Shown here: positions 45,753 through 56,262 of the stretch, in pieces
Numbering within the stretch: position 1 is the first letter of the stretch
How the letters are laid out: each line of letters starts with the position of its first letter
Assembly: GCA_902826815.1 (NCBI GenBank)
Contig: CADEGF010000009.1
Coordinates: 1-64,000 of the forward strand
Source of the DNA: an uncultured Mycobacteriaceae bacterium
GTDB lineage: Bacteria; Actinomycetota; Actinomycetes; Mycobacteriales; Mycobacteriaceae
DNA: 64,000 nucleotides
Direction of reading: 5' to 3'
Translations under genes and position numbers: made by a program
Notes under the pieces: generated by a model
Seen by the model: the letters and a program-made list of their open reading frames with translations, nothing else
Told to the model about the DNA's origin: nothing
Databases searched by the model: none

Positions 45753-47243
45753 ATGACTGCCAAACCCAACATCCTCATCATCTGGGGCGATGACATCGGT
45801 CAGAGCAACCTGAGCTGCTACAGCAACGGAGTGATGGGATACCGCACACCCAACATCGATCGCATCGCCGCGGAGGGCGCGCTCTTCACCGACTACTACG
45901 GCGAGCAGAGCTGCACGGCGGGGCGGGCGGCGTTCATCACCGGGCAGAACCCCTACCGCACCGGGTTGACGAAAGTCGGCATGCCGGGCGCCCCGCTCGG
46001 GTTGCAGGCCGAGGACCCGACGATCGCCACCGCGTTGAAGGCGCAGGGCTACGCGACCGGCCAGTTCGGCAAGAACCACCTCGGTGACCGAGACGAATTC
46101 CTGCCGACGATGCATGGTTTCGACGAGTTCTTCGGCAACCTCTACCACCTCAACGCCGAGGAGGAGCCGGAGAACGTCGACTACCCGAAGGACCCTGAGT
46201 TCCGGAAGAAGTTCGGGCCGCGCGGCGTACTGCACACCTGGGCGAACGGCGACGGCACCCAACGAATCGAGGACACCGGGCCGCTGACGAAAAAGCGAAT
46301 GGAGACCTGCGACGAGGAATTCCGCGATGCGGCAATTGATTTCATCAGGCGTCAGCATGACGCGGAAACGCCGTTCTTCGTCTGGTTCAACTCCACCCAC
46401 ATGCACTTCCGCACCCATCCCAAGCCAGAGAGCATCGGCAGGGCTGGAAGATGGCAGTCCGAGTACCACGACACGATGCTCGACCACGACGACATCGTCG
46501 GCGATCTGCTCACCACGCTCGACGAACTCGGCATCACCGACGACACGATCGTGATGTATTCGACGGACAACGGCCCGCACATGAACAGCTGGCCCGACGC
46601 GGGCATGACACCGTTCCGCAACGAGAAGAACTCCAACTGGGAAGGCGCCTACCGGGTTCCGGCGGTGGTGCGTTGGCCGGGGCACATCCCGGCGGGCAGC
46701 GTGCTGAACGGAATCGTCAGCCACAACGACTGGTTCGTCACCCTGTTGGCGGCCGCGGGCGACGCTGACGTGGCCGAAAGACTGCGGGCGGGAACCGATC
46801 TGAACGGCACCACCTACAAGGTGCACCTCGACGGCCACAACCAGTTGGACTACATCACCGGCGCAGCCGAAGAGAGCCCTCGTAAGCACTTCTTCTACGT
46901 CTCCGATGACGGCGATCTGACCGCGCTGCGCTACGACAACTGGAAGATCGTCTTCATGGAGCAACGGGTGGTCGGGACCCTGAAGATCTGGCTCGAACCC
47001 TATGTCGCACTACGCGCCCCGAAGTTGTTCAACCTGCGTACCGACCCATACGAGCGGGCCGACATCACGTCGAACACCTATTTCGACTGGATGCTGGACC
47101 GGGTGTTCGTGTTCACCCCGGCGCAGGCCTTCGTCGCGAAGATGTTGCAGACGCTCGTCGAGTTCCCGCAGCGACAGGAGTCGGCCAGCTTCAACCTCGA
47201 GCAGGTGCTGGCCAAGCTGCAGGCAGGCGTCCCCGACTCCTGA
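45753..47243 (+). CDS. type I sulfatase (arylsulfatase)
   Basis: This 496-residue alkaline phosphatase-fold sulfatase opens PNILIIWGDDIG, with metal-binding aspartates. The formylglycine motif is SCTAGRAAFITGQ (C54), a C-x-A-x-R variant of the usual C-x-P-x-R, and STDNGPH supplies further metal ligands. It needs the formylglycine-generating enzyme encoded elsewhere. ATG at 45753 has TACGAT 7 nt upstream. A small membrane protein and an amino-acid permease follow. Confidence 0.9.
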   Translation: MTAKPNILIIWGDDIGQSNLSCYSNGVMGYRTPNIDRIAAEGALFTDYYGEQSCTAGRAAFITGQNPYRTGLTKVGMPGAPLGLQAEDPTIATALKAQGYATGQFGKNHLGDRDEFLPTMHGFDEFFGNLYHLNAEEEPENVDYPKDPEFRKKFGPRGVLHTWANGDGTQRIEDTGPLTKKRMETCDEEFRDAAIDFIRRQHDAETPFFVWFNSTHMHFRTHPKPESIGRAGRWQSEYHDTMLDHDDIVGDLLTTLDELGITDDTIVMYSTDNGPHMNSWPDAGMTPFRNEKNSNWEGAYRVPAVVRWPGHIPAGSVLNGIVSHNDWFVTLLAAAGDADVAERLRAGTDLNGTTYKVHLDGHNQLDYITGAAEESPRKHFFYVSDDGDLTALRYDNWKIVFMEQRVVGTLKIWLEPYVALRAPKLFNLRTDPYERADITSNTYFDWMLDRVFVFTPAQAFVAKMLQTLVEFPQRQESASFNLEQVLAKLQAGVPDS

Positions 47244-47371
47244 CGGTGAGCATCTGTGCACCCTCTTTAAGGTTCCTCAAACGAATCTTGGAGTTCGGGT
47301 GGCCTCGCTGTGCGTGAGGGTGTCTACTCGATTCACCAGCAGTTCACGTTCGGTCTATCGAGGTGGGGCTC

Positions 47372-47623
47372 ATGGCGCGCGTTGATTTGTTTGCGAAGAT
47401 TCCATTGATCGGGATGTGTCTGGTGTTCCTGGCGATGTTCATCGTCGCGGTCACCGCGTACCTCCACGTCGGCTGGTATTCGATAATCGGCTACGCGATT
47501 GCGGCCGTCGTCGCCGTCTGCGGTTTCGTCATGACGTTTCGTGACATCAGCGATACGCCAGGACCTCCAGAGCACTGGGATGCCAGTGGTAAACCCGTTG
47601 ATCCTGCGTCACCCCAGGCCTGA
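47372..47623 (+). CDS. small two-span membrane protein
   Basis: This 83-residue protein has two hydrophobic segments (about 10-30 and 35-55) and a soluble proline-rich tail ([13 protein letters not shown]). A GAGGTGGGG site precedes the ATG at 47372, which is therefore preferred to GTG at 47363. It is 20 bp upstream of the permease gene and is probably co-transcribed. The family is not recognised. Confidence 0.7.
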   Translation: MARVDLFAKIPLIGMCLVFLAMFIVAVTAYLHVGWYSIIGYAIAAVVAVCGFVMTFRDISDTPGPPEHWDASGKPVDPASPQA

Positions 47624-47643
47624 CGAGAGCGAGGACCGGTTCC

Positions 47644-49134
47644 ATGACCACCACACCCGATCCGTCGACGTACGACAACTCCGCCTTGCTGGCGGAGGAC
47701 GAGGGCTACCACAAGGGCCTCAAGCCCCGACAGCTGCAGATGATCGCGATCGGCGGTGCCATCGGCACCGGCCTGTTCCTCGGTGCCGGCGGCCGACTGC
47801 ACAATGCGGGACCAGGCCTGTTCTTGAGCTACGCGTTCTGCGGCATCTTCGTCTTCCTGATCCTGCGTGCGCTGGGCGAGCTGGTGCTGCACCGGCCGTC
47901 ATCGGGGTCCTTCGTGTCGTATGCGCGCGAATTCCTCGGCGAGAAGGCGGCGTTCGTCGCCGGCTGGATGTACTGGCTGAACTGGGCGTTCACGGCCATC
48001 GTCGACTGCACCGCGATCGCCACCTACTTCCACTATTGGGGGGCGATGAAGAGCGTCCCACAGTGGCTGATCGCCCTGCTCGCGTTGGCGGCCGTGGTGA
48101 GCGTAAACCTCATCTCGGTTACCCTGTTCGGGGAGCTTGAGTTCTGGGCTGCGGCCATCAAAGTCCTTGCGCTGATTGCATTTCTGGTCGCGGGCACCAT
48201 CTTCCTGGCCGGCCGCTACGAGATTCAAGGCCAGCCAACCGGTTTCAGCGTGGTCGCCGATAGCGGCGGACTCTTCCCCGCTGGCCTGTTCCCACTGGTG
48301 ATTGTCATGTCCGGCGTCGTGTTTGCCTATGCTGCAGTCGAACTCGTCGGAACCGCGGCCGGTGAGACCGCCCATCCGCATAAGATCATGCCTCGCGCGA
48401 TCAACTCTGTGATCGCGCGTATCGCGGTCTTCTACGTCGGCTCGCTGTTCCTGCTGGCCCTTCTTCTCCCGTACACCGCCTATAAGGCCGATGAGAGCCC
48501 GTTCGTCACGTTCTTCTCCAAGATCGGGATCGAGGGAGCGGGCACGGTGATGAACATCGTCGTGCTGACCGCCGCGTTCTCCAGCCTCAACGCCGGGTTG
48601 TACTCGACCGGCCGGATCCTGCGGTCGATGGCAATGAACGGCAGCGCACCGAAGTTCACCTCGGTGATGTCCAGCCGGGGCGTGCCGTATGGCGGAATCT
48701 TCCTGACCGCGGGCGTCGGCCTGTTCGGCGTCATCCTCAACCTGCTCTTCCCCGGCGAGGCGTTCGAGATCGTGCTCAACATCGCGGCCCTCGGCATCAT
48801 CGCGTCCTGGGGCACCATCGTCATCTGTCAGCTCCAGCTCTACCGCTGGGCGCAGCGCGGCATCCTCGAGCGGCCGTCATTCCGGTTGTGGGGCTCGCCG
48901 TACACCGGCTATCTCACGTTGGCGTTCCTGCTCGGCGTCGTCGTGCTGATGGCGTTCGACCCGCCGATCGGCACCTGGACCGTCGCCACGCTGGTGATCA
49001 TCATTCCGGCGCTCATCGTCGGTTGGTTCGCAGTCCGCGGTCGCGTGCTGGAGATCGCTCGCGAACGCGAGGGCTATACGGGTTCGTTCCCTGTCGTAGC
49101 GAACCGGCCGCCGCCCAAAGACAAGGACACGTGA
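47644..49134 (+). CDS. amino-acid permease, APC superfamily (AnsP-like)
   Basis: This 496-residue transporter has about 12 membrane segments. The first is the substrate-binding [21 protein letters not shown] of the amino-acid transporter family, and [14 protein letters not shown] is the typical loop. It resembles the asparagine/GABA permease group (AnsP in M. tuberculosis), but specificity cannot be read from sequence. It ends 75 bp before the Rv3311-like gene. Confidence 0.85.
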   Translation: MTTTPDPSTYDNSALLAEDEGYHKGLKPRQLQMIAIGGAIGTGLFLGAGGRLHNAGPGLFLSYAFCGIFVFLILRALGELVLHRPSSGSFVSYAREFLGEKAAFVAGWMYWLNWAFTAIVDCTAIATYFHYWGAMKSVPQWLIALLALAAVVSVNLISVTLFGELEFWAAAIKVLALIAFLVAGTIFLAGRYEIQGQPTGFSVVADSGGLFPAGLFPLVIVMSGVVFAYAAVELVGTAAGETAHPHKIMPRAINSVIARIAVFYVGSLFLLALLLPYTAYKADESPFVTFFSKIGIEGAGTVMNIVVLTAAFSSLNAGLYSTGRILRSMAMNGSAPKFTSVMSSRGVPYGGIFLTAGVGLFGVILNLLFPGEAFEIVLNIAALGIIASWGTIVICQLQLYRWAQRGILERPSFRLWGSPYTGYLTLAFLLGVVVLMAFDPPIGTWTVATLVIIIPALIVGWFAVRGRVLEIAREREGYTGSFPVVANRPPPKDKDT

Positions 49135-49209
49135 CGCCCTTAGGCATCTCCGGCCCAGTTCGCGCACCGTCTGGCAACCTGCCCGGCGACAGGCTTTAGG
49201 CTGTGCCGC

Positions 49210-50496
49210 ATGGCTGCAGACATCGTGCCGATCCGGCTCGGGTTGACCAAGGGCGACCTCTACACACTGTGGGCCCCCCGCTGGCGGGATTCCGGCGACG
49301 AGTGGGAGGCCCTGCTCGGCAAGGACGACGACCTCTACGGCTTCGAGTCGGTGGCCGATCTGGCCGCGTTCGTGCGGACCAACACCGACAATGACCTCAC
49401 CGATCACCCGGCGTGGGAGCGTCTGACCGAGGCGAACGCGCACCGGTTCGATCCGACGGAGGAGCGCCAGTACGACCTGATCGGCGTGCAGGAGCTGTTG
49501 GCCGAGAAGCCCACCGAGGACTCGGTGGCGACCCTGCACCGCACGCTTGCCATCGTGTCGTCGGTCGGGTCGGTCTGCGAACTATCGAGCGTCACCAAGT
49601 TCTTCAACGGCAACCCCGTGCTCGGCTCGCTGGGCAGCGGAATCGACCACTTCAGCGGCCGCAGCGGCCGCAAGCGCTGGAGTGAGATCGCGGCCGTGAT
49701 CGGCCGGAGCTGGGACAAGGTCGTCGACGCGATCGACGAGGTCATCACCATTCCGGACGCCGACAAGTCCGCCTCGGACAAGGCTGCGGCCGAACTCGAA
49801 GAAGCCAAACCCGATGAAATCGAAGAAGTCGAGGAACCCGCCGAGATCGCGGCCGATGACGCCGACCGTGACGACTCCGAGGCCGACGAGAGCTTGGAGC
49901 CCGAGGCGGCCGTCGCCGCCCGCTCCGGCGGGCTGGTGCTCGGCGCCGACGAGGACTTCTGGCACAAGGTCGGCATCGACCCGATCCGGATGATCACCCG
50001 CGGCGGCACCTACTACACGCTGCGGTGCTACCTCGACGACGCGCCGGTGTTCCTCGGCCGCAACGGCCGGGTCAGCGTTTTCGGGTCGGAGCGGTCGCTG
50101 GCGCGGTACCTGGCCGACGAGCACGACCACGATCTGTCCGACCTCGCGACCTACGAGGACATCAAGACCGCCGCCACCGACGGCTCGCTGCGCGTCGATG
50201 TCACCGAAGAGAACGTCTACGTCACCAGCGGCCTGGCCGACGACCTCGCCGACGGGCCTGACTCCATCGACCGGGATCAGCTGGAGCTTGCCGCCGAGCT
50301 GCTGCGCGATGTGGGCGAATACGCCGAGGACGACATCGTCGACGAGACGCTGGACGCCGATATGCCGCTCGGCCGGCTCGTCGCCTATGTCCTGGATCCC
50401 GAAACCGTCCGCAAGCCCACCGGGCCCTACGCCGAAGCGGTCGAGCAGTGGGAGTCGCTGGAGACGTTCCTCGAGTCGCGGCTGCGCCAGGAGTAA
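49210..50496 (+). CDS. conserved mycobacterial protein, Rv3311-like
   Basis: This 428-residue acidic protein has two similar halves around a Glu/Ala/Asp-rich linker (about 195-240): YTLWAPRWRDSGDEWEALLG near the start and TYYTLRCYLDDAPVFLGRNG after it. It matches Rv3311, often labelled 'primosomal protein' without evidence. No catalytic motif is recognised. TAGGCT lies 7 nt before the ATG, a leaderless arrangement. It marks the return to conserved gene order. Confidence 0.85.
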   Translation: MAADIVPIRLGLTKGDLYTLWAPRWRDSGDEWEALLGKDDDLYGFESVADLAAFVRTNTDNDLTDHPAWERLTEANAHRFDPTEERQYDLIGVQELLAEKPTEDSVATLHRTLAIVSSVGSVCELSSVTKFFNGNPVLGSLGSGIDHFSGRSGRKRWSEIAAVIGRSWDKVVDAIDEVITIPDADKSASDKAAAELEEAKPDEIEEVEEPAEIAADDADRDDSEADESLEPEAAVAARSGGLVLGADEDFWHKVGIDPIRMITRGGTYYTLRCYLDDAPVFLGRNGRVSVFGSERSLARYLADEHDHDLSDLATYEDIKTAATDGSLRVDVTEENVYVTSGLADDLADGPDSIDRDQLELAAELLRDVGEYAEDDIVDETLDADMPLGRLVAYVLDPETVRKPTGPYAEAVEQWESLETFLESRLRQE

Positions 50497-50514
50497 TTTC
50501 TTCGCGCCTTTAGA

Positions 50515-50532
50515 CGAGTAATCGACTACTCG
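50515..50532. terminator. weak hairpin after the Rv3311-like gene
   Basis: CGAGTA-ATCGAC-TACTCG forms a 6-bp stem with a 6-nt loop, flanked by partly complementary CTTTAGA and TCCAAAG. It lies 18 bp after the stop. Termination is plausible but unproved. Confidence 0.4.
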
Positions 50533-50590
50533 CGTCCAAAGCGGCCGTCCGGCGCATTCTGTCTGGAGGCCGTGACGGACGGAGAAGACG

Positions 50591-52279
50591 ATGACCGCGC
50601 AACAGCAACAGGCGATGGATTCCTTCTACGCGCTCGACAATGTGATCACGATCAAGATCACGATGCCTGCGTCTGAGTGGGACAAGGTCAGAAACGAGGA
50701 ACCGAAGAGCGGCCGCTGTGAATGGGATTGGACCGGTGGCAGCAGGTACACCTGGCGCGAGGCAGACACCGTCGAGATCTCCGGCACACGCTTTCCGCCG
50801 CGCACGACATTCACGAACGTCGGGGTCAAGAAGAAGTCGTTCTGCGGCTCCATCGATGACAAGAAGCCATGCGTGCACATCGATCTCGGCAGATTCAGCA
50901 ATACCGCCGAGGATGCGGCCGAGGCGCTGATCGGGACGCGCTACATAACCCTCAACAACTCCAAACAGGACGACTCCTACATCAGGCAGACGCTGGGCTA
51001 CCGCATGCTGGCCATGGCGGGACTGCCCCACTCGCGCTGTAACTACGCCCGGGTATTCGTCAACGGCGCCCCGGTCGGCCAGGGCCTCGGCGGCGAGATA
51101 TTTCCGGGGATCTTCGTCAACGCCGAACCGATCATGAAGCGCTACATCGAGCGCAACTTCAACGGCAACATGAACGGCAATCTCTACGAGATCGAGCACA
51201 CCGACGACTTCCTCGAAGAAAGGCTGCCGTTCATCGGCGTCGAGGACCTTTCAGAATTCGACGATAAGGCCGATCTCAAATTCGCGTGTCGGCATATCAA
51301 GGCCAACGGCCTTGCAGGCGCCGACCAGATGCTCGATATGGACCAGTACCTCAAGGTCTACGCGATGGAGTTCCTTCTCAAGCACTGGGACGGCTACGCC
51401 AACAACACCAACAACACCTATCTGTACGACGATGTCACCGCCGTCGCGTCTCCCGGCGTCGGCGACATCAAGTTCAAGATGATCCCGTGGGGTGTCGACC
51501 AGATACTCAAACCCGGCGAGTTCTTCCGGCTCGGCCGCATGGGGGTCATTGCGCAACTGGTTCGCAACGACGACGCCCGACGCAAGCAATTGATGGACCA
51601 GATCCGGGCATACCGGGAGACCTTGTTCAGCCGCGAACACCAGCAGACGGTGCTCAAGCCGCTTATCGACCAAATGCAGGCTCTGGTAACGGGATTCGGC
51701 GTACCCAATGCCGTGGCGGAGATCGACACGGTCCGGCAGCAGTTGCGGCTTGCCGAGTCGGCCGCCTACATGTTCACCGGGCTGCCTGACCCGACCGAAC
51801 CGGTCTACATCCTCAAGCACGACACCAGCGATTGCCTGCATGCAAGCAACACCGAATCGGTTCCGCCCGGTGCACCCGCTCCGGTGAACTTCGAGGTGTA
51901 CCACCAGCAGCTCTTCGACAACAATCACCCATCGGATCTGTGGGTGCTCAACGACCTGGGTACCGGAAAGTCGTTGACCAATCAGGCTTTCAACCGTGTT
52001 CTGCATGCCAGCGGCACGGAGGTAACGCCAGCGGGGCACAAGTTCTTGTACACGTGCGCGCCGAGCAACGCCGACCATGGCGAAGAGTTCACGTTTGTGC
52101 CCGTACCGGTACCCGTGACCGATCCCGCCAACCCTCCTGGCCGCTTCGCCTTCACCGGCTACTTCAACATCGTCAGCGTGCGGACCACCGAGATGGCGAA
52201 GTTCGGCAACGATCTCACGCCGTCGGGCAGGCCGAGGGTGCATCAGGAACTGCCCGGCTCCAACCTCTACTTCTACTGA
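50591..52279 (+). CDS. CotH-like atypical protein kinase
   Basis: This 562-residue protein has the CotH kinase pattern VFVNGAPVGQG, the catalytic-loop-like KHWDGYANNTNNTYLY (about 265-280) and a metal site in KMIPWGVDQ (about 297). The C-terminal 160 residues form an extra beta-rich domain with SDLWVLND and LHASGTEVTPAGHKF; a trefoil is possible. CotH kinases phosphorylate spore coat proteins in Bacillus, yet this organism is not expected to sporulate. No signal peptide is seen. GGAG lies before the ATG. In M. tuberculosis other genes occupy this slot (recalled: Rv3312c and the mtp pilin). Confidence 0.8.
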   Translation: MTAQQQQAMDSFYALDNVITIKITMPASEWDKVRNEEPKSGRCEWDWTGGSRYTWREADTVEISGTRFPPRTTFTNVGVKKKSFCGSIDDKKPCVHIDLGRFSNTAEDAAEALIGTRYITLNNSKQDDSYIRQTLGYRMLAMAGLPHSRCNYARVFVNGAPVGQGLGGEIFPGIFVNAEPIMKRYIERNFNGNMNGNLYEIEHTDDFLEERLPFIGVEDLSEFDDKADLKFACRHIKANGLAGADQMLDMDQYLKVYAMEFLLKHWDGYANNTNNTYLYDDVTAVASPGVGDIKFKMIPWGVDQILKPGEFFRLGRMGVIAQLVRNDDARRKQLMDQIRAYRETLFSREHQQTVLKPLIDQMQALVTGFGVPNAVAEIDTVRQQLRLAESAAYMFTGLPDPTEPVYILKHDTSDCLHASNTESVPPGAPAPVNFEVYHQQLFDNNHPSDLWVLNDLGTGKSLTNQAFNRVLHASGTEVTPAGHKFLYTCAPSNADHGEEFTFVPVPVPVTDPANPPGRFAFTGYFNIVSVRTTEMAKFGNDLTPSGRPRVHQELPGSNLYFY

Positions 52280-52292
52280 TCACCTGAGACTG

Positions 52293-52352
52293 GCGAGCAG
52301 ACGCATATGTACCCGAAAAGCCAGTGAAAAGGGTACTTTTGCGTCTGCTCGC
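52293..52352. terminator. long hairpin between convergent genes
   Basis: Arms of 22 nt (52293-52314 and 52331-52352, outer part GCGAGCAGACGCA) pair at 20 of 22 positions around a 16-nt loop, between the CotH-like gene and add. A 12-bp tandem repeat beginning TCGCGCAGAAAG follows at 52349-52371. It probably stops transcription from both sides. Confidence 0.7.
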
Positions 52353-52375
52353 GCAGAAAGTCGCGCAGAAAAGTA

Positions 52376-53464
52376 TCAGCCGATCAGCACGGCGAACCGC
52401 GGTTTGATCACCTCGTCGATGATCGCGAGTCGCTCGTCGAACGGGATGAACGCCGACTTCATCGCGTTGATTGTGAAGCGCGCGAGATCGCTCCAGCCGT
52501 AGCCGAACGCCTCGACCAGACGCAACATCTCCTGGCTCATCGTGGTGTCGCTCATCAGCCGGTTGTCGGTGTTGACGGTGACGCGGAACCGGCTGCGCGC
52601 CAACAGATCGAACGGATGCTCGGCGATGCTGCCCACCGCACCCGTCTGCACGTTGGAGCTCGGGCACAACTCGAAAGGGACTCTCTTGTCCCGCAACAGC
52701 GCGGCCAGCCGACCGAGATGGACCGTGCCGTCGGAGCCGATGGTGATGTCGTCGACGATGCGCACCCCATGGCCGAGACGGTCGGCACCGCAGAACGCGA
52801 TGGCCTCGTGGATGGACGGCAGCCCGAACGCCTCGCCTGCGTGAATCGTGAAGCGGGCGTTATGGCTTCGCATGTACTCGAACGCATCCAGATGTCGGGT
52901 CGGCGGATACCCGGCCTCGGCGCCAGCGATGTCGAAGCCGACCACACCCTTGTCCCGGAACCGGATGGCCAGCTCGGCGATCTCCAGCGACCGCGCCTGA
53001 TGCCGCATCGCGGTCACCAGACAACGGACCGTGATCGCGCGGCCTTCGCCATGTGCCGCCTTCTCGCCGTCTGCGAAGCCCGCCAGCACCGCGTCCACCA
53101 CGGCGTCCAGCGACAGGCCGCGGTCGATGTGCAGTTCGGGGGCGAACCGGATCTCGGCGTAAACCACGTTGTCGGCGGCCAGATCCTCGACGCATTCGTA
53201 GGCCACCCGGTAGAGCGCCTCCGGGGTCTGCATGACGCCGACCGTGTGCGCGAACGGCTCCAGATACCGCTCGAGCGACCCGCTGTGGGCGGCGGTGCGG
53301 AAAACCGTCGTCAGGCCGTCGACGTCGGTCGCGGGCAGGTCCTGATAGCCGGTCTGCTGGGCGAGATCGAGGACGGTGGCTGGCCGCAGCCCTCCGTCGA
53401 GGTGGTCGTGTAACAACGCCTTCGGCGCCTGCCGGATGGTGTCAAGGGTCAGTGGCGAGGTCAC
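52376..53464 (-). CDS. add: adenosine deaminase
   Basis: This 362-residue TIM-barrel zinc enzyme starts with the metal motif [10 protein letters not shown] (H19, H21) and has [17 protein letters not shown] and CPSSNVQTG. It deaminates adenosine and deoxyadenosine to inosine forms, feeding deoD. The ATG overlaps the stop of deoA by 4 bp, so the two are coupled. The gene is complete and matches Rv3313c in size and place. Confidence 0.94.
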   Translation of the reverse strand: MTSPLTLDTIRQAPKALLHDHLDGGLRPATVLDLAQQTGYQDLPATDVDGLTTVFRTAAHSGSLERYLEPFAHTVGVMQTPEALYRVAYECVEDLAADNVVYAEIRFAPELHIDRGLSLDAVVDAVLAGFADGEKAAHGEGRAITVRCLVTAMRHQARSLEIAELAIRFRDKGVVGFDIAGAEAGYPPTRHLDAFEYMRSHNARFTIHAGEAFGLPSIHEAIAFCGADRLGHGVRIVDDITIGSDGTVHLGRLAALLRDKRVPFELCPSSNVQTGAVGSIAEHPFDLLARSRFRVTVNTDNRLMSDTTMSQEMLRLVEAFGYGWSDLARFTINAMKSAFIPFDERLAIIDEVIKPRFAVLIG

Positions 53465-54771
53465 GACGTGATCCGATCGATGATCAACGGCCCGATGTCT
53501 GGCGCCTCGTCGCCGACGCTCCAGCCGCCGGCCATTTCAGCCATCGCGGCGCCGAAGCGCTCCGGAGTCTCGGTGTAGAGCGTGAACAGCGTCTCCCCCG
53601 CGGTAACGGGTTCGCCGGGCCTGCGGTGGATGCGGAGGCCTGCGCCGGCCTGCACCCGCTCACCGGGCACCGCGCGGCCCGCACCGAGCCGCCACACCGT
53701 CAGTCCCACAGCCATCGCGTCGATATCACCCATCGTGCCACCGCGCGGTGCGGTGATGGTTTCGGCGTGGGGGCCGATGGGCAACGGTTTGGCCACGTCT
53801 CCGCCCTGCGCCGTCACCAGCCTGCGGAAGTGGTCCATCGCCGTCCCGTCGTGCAGCGTCTGCGCCGGGTCGACGCCATCCAGACCGGCGGCGTCGAGCA
53901 TCTCGCTGGCCAGCGCCAGCGTCAGCTCGACGACGTCGGGCGGCCCACCGCCTGCCAGCACCTCTAGGGACTCGTCGACCTCGACGGCATTGCCGACCGT
54001 CCGGCCAAGCGGTCGGTTCATGTCGGTCAGCAGCGCCCGGGTCACCAGGCCCTCTGCGGCCCCCAACTCGACCATGGTTGCGGCCAGTTCGCGGGATTCG
54101 GCCTCGGTCTTCAAAAACGCGCCCGATCCGACCTTCGAGTCGAGGACAAGCGCCCGCGCACCCTCCGCGATCTTCTTGCTCATCACCGAGCTTGCGATCA
54201 ACGGCAGCGATTCCGTGGTCGCGGTGACGTCACGCAAGGCGTAGATCTTGCGGTCGGCAGGCGCCAGTTCACCGGCCGCGAAGATCGCCGCGCCCAGCTC
54301 GCAAAGCTGTTGCCGGATCTGGGTTTTCGAAATCTCGGCGGTAAACCCCGCGATGGCTTCCAGCTTGTCGAGCGTGCCGCCGGTGTGCCCGAGACCCCGG
54401 CCCGCGGCCTGCGGCACCGCGCCACCGCACGCCATCACGACGGGCACCAGCGGGATGGTGATCTTGTCGCCGACCCCGCCGGTGGAATGCTTGTCCACCA
54501 ACGCAAGCGGCTTGTCGGGTGCCCCGGAGCGCCGCAGGTCGCTGAACTCCATCCGCTCGCCCGAGTCGACCATCGCGGCCGTCCAGCGTGCGATCTCCCC
54601 GCCCGTCATGCCGCGCAGGAAGATCGCCATCAGCAGCGCCGACATCTGCTCGTCGGCTACCCGCCCGTGGGTGTAGGCGTCGATCACCCAGTCGATGGCC
54701 GCGTCCGTTAGCACGCCTCCGTCGCGCTTGGTCCTGATGACGGTCGGAGCGTCGAATATGGGCTGGGTCAC
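53461..54771 (-). CDS. deoA: thymidine phosphorylase
   Basis: This 436-residue pyrimidine phosphorylase has the glycine-rich phosphate loop [22 protein letters not shown] and the C-terminal domain with [12 protein letters not shown]. It splits thymidine to thymine and deoxyribose-1-phosphate. It overlaps both cdd (4 bp) and add (4 bp), giving a tightly coupled cdd-deoA-add operon, as in M. tuberculosis. Confidence 0.94.
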   Translation of the reverse strand: MTQPIFDAPTVIRTKRDGGVLTDAAIDWVIDAYTHGRVADEQMSALLMAIFLRGMTGGEIARWTAAMVDSGERMEFSDLRRSGAPDKPLALVDKHSTGGVGDKITIPLVPVVMACGGAVPQAAGRGLGHTGGTLDKLEAIAGFTAEISKTQIRQQLCELGAAIFAAGELAPADRKIYALRDVTATTESLPLIASSVMSKKIAEGARALVLDSKVGSGAFLKTEAESRELAATMVELGAAEGLVTRALLTDMNRPLGRTVGNAVEVDESLEVLAGGGPPDVVELTLALASEMLDAAGLDGVDPAQTLHDGTAMDHFRRLVTAQGGDVAKPLPIGPHAETITAPRGGTMGDIDAMAVGLTVWRLGAGRAVPGERVQAGAGLRIHRRPGEPVTAGETLFTLYTETPERFGAAMAEMAGGWSVGDEAPDIGPLIIDRITS

Positions 54772-55178
54772 GGCCTTTTCGGCTCTCCGCGAGTCAGATC
54801 GTCGGGTCCGAACGCGTCGGGCAGGAGGTCGCCGAGGGGCCGCGGCCCCGACGGATGGTCGATCAGCATCTGCTGGCCGCCGTGCTCAAGCAGGACCTGC
54901 CTGCACCGCCCGCACGGCATCAGCAGTTCGCCATCGGCGGCCACACACGACAGTGCGACGAGCCGCCCTCCACCGCCCGAGAACAGGGCGCAGACCACCG
55001 AACACTCGGCACAGAGACCTAGGCCATATGAGACATTCTCCACATTGCAGCCGACCGCAATTCGGCCGTCGTCGACCAGCGCCGCGGCGCCGACCGAGAA
55101 CCCCGAATATGGGGCATATGCGCTATTTGCGACCTCTGCTGCCTTCTGCCGCAAGGCTTTCCAGTCGACGTCCGACAT
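54768..55178 (-). CDS. cdd: cytidine deaminase
   Basis: This 136-residue tetrameric-type deaminase has the zinc motif C56-A-E58 with catalytic glutamate and PCGRC (C89, C92). It converts cytidine and deoxycytidine to uridine forms for salvage. ATG at 55178 is favoured because MSDVDWKALRQKA is the usual opening; a GTG one codon upstream is possible. It is the first gene of the cdd-deoA-add operon and divergent from sdhC. Confidence 0.93.
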   Translation of the reverse strand: MSDVDWKALRQKAAEVANSAYAPYSGFSVGAAALVDDGRIAVGCNVENVSYGLGLCAECSVVCALFSGGGGRLVALSCVAADGELLMPCGRCRQVLLEHGGQQMLIDHPSGPRPLGDLLPDAFGPDDLTRGEPKRP

Positions 55179-55359
55179 CACACCAATGCCGCCAGCCGGG
55201 CGCAAGATTGCATCCGAACCCTTCCTCCCGTGGCTCGTCGCATGATGTAGGTAACCCTAACTTCGGAGCCAAACACCCTCGAACGGCTAACACGGTAGCG
55301 CTTTGGGCACTACAAATGGGTTTAGAGTCGCCCCGACCACCGATGGCGTTGGAGGCCCG

Positions 55360-55776
55360 ATGAGTACGAATACGGAGATAGCGGCCCCGCGAGAGAAGCA
55401 GGCGCGCAGACGCACCCTGTATCGCGGCGACCCGGGCATGTGGTCCTGGGTGCTCCACCGCATCACCGGTGCCACCATCTTCTTCTTCCTGTTCGTCCAT
55501 GTTCTGGACACAGCGCTGGTCCGGGTCAGCCCGGAGGCCTACAACGAAGTCGTCGACACCTACAAGACGCCGATCGTCGGCCTGATGGAGGTGGGCCTGG
55601 TCGCCGCGGTGCTCTATCACGCCCTCAACGGCATCCGGGTCATCCTGATCGACTTCTGGCAGCACGGTCCTCGCTATCAGCGACTGATGCTGTGGGCCGT
55701 CGCCGCCGTCTGGCTGGCCGTGATGATCCCGGCTCTCGGCGTGCTCGGCATGCACATGGCGGAGCGGTTCCTATGA
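55360..55776 (+). CDS. sdhC: succinate dehydrogenase cytochrome b556 subunit
   Basis: This 138-residue membrane subunit has three spans: WVLHRITGATIFFFLFVHVLD, whose histidines are candidate haem ligands, a middle YHALNGIRVILID and a last VWLAVMIPALGVLG. A GGAGG site precedes ATG 55360, so the transcript has a leader. It anchors the complex and binds menaquinone. The stop overlaps the sdhD start. Confidence 0.92.
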   Translation: MSTNTEIAAPREKQARRRTLYRGDPGMWSWVLHRITGATIFFFLFVHVLDTALVRVSPEAYNEVVDTYKTPIVGLMEVGLVAAVLYHALNGIRVILIDFWQHGPRYQRLMLWAVAAVWLAVMIPALGVLGMHMAERFL

Positions 55777-56243
55777 GCACCGCATGGACGCCGCACCACC
55801 GCGAGGGCCGCATCGCACCCGTTCAGGAGAAGGAGCACGACCGTCCGGCGTCGCTGGATCATCCGCGTGCGCCGCGCCGGCCCAGAGGTATCCCCTACTT
55901 CGAGAAGTACGCCTGGCTGTTCATGCGGTTCTCCGGCGTCGCACTGGTCTTCCTGGCGCTGGGCCACCTGTTCATCATGCTGATGTGGGACGACGGTGTG
56001 TACCGCATCGACTTCAACTACGTCGCGCAACGCTGGGCATCGCCGTTCTGGCAGATCTGGGACATGGCGCTGCTGTGGCTCGCCATGATCCACGGCGCCA
56101 ACGGCATGCGCACGATCATCGGTGACTACGCGCGCAAGAACGTCACCAAGTTCTACCTGAACTCGCTGTTGTTGCTGGCGACCGGCTTCACGCTGGTGCT
56201 GGGTAGCTACGTGCTGGTCACCTTCGACGCGAACATCTCCTAG
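55773..56243 (+). CDS. sdhD: succinate dehydrogenase membrane anchor subunit
   Basis: This 156-residue protein has a basic N-terminus, then three hydrophobic spans with GHLFIMLM and HGANGMRTIIGDY, the latter carrying the conserved quinone-site residues. Its ATG overlaps the stop of sdhC in an ATGA junction. It acts with SdhC as the membrane part of the complex. Confidence 0.92.
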   Translation: MSTAWTPHHREGRIAPVQEKEHDRPASLDHPRAPRRPRGIPYFEKYAWLFMRFSGVALVFLALGHLFIMLMWDDGVYRIDFNYVAQRWASPFWQIWDMALLWLAMIHGANGMRTIIGDYARKNVTKFYLNSLLLLATGFTLVLGSYVLVTFDANIS

Positions 56244-56262
56244 GGGGGAGGCATGAGCTCCA

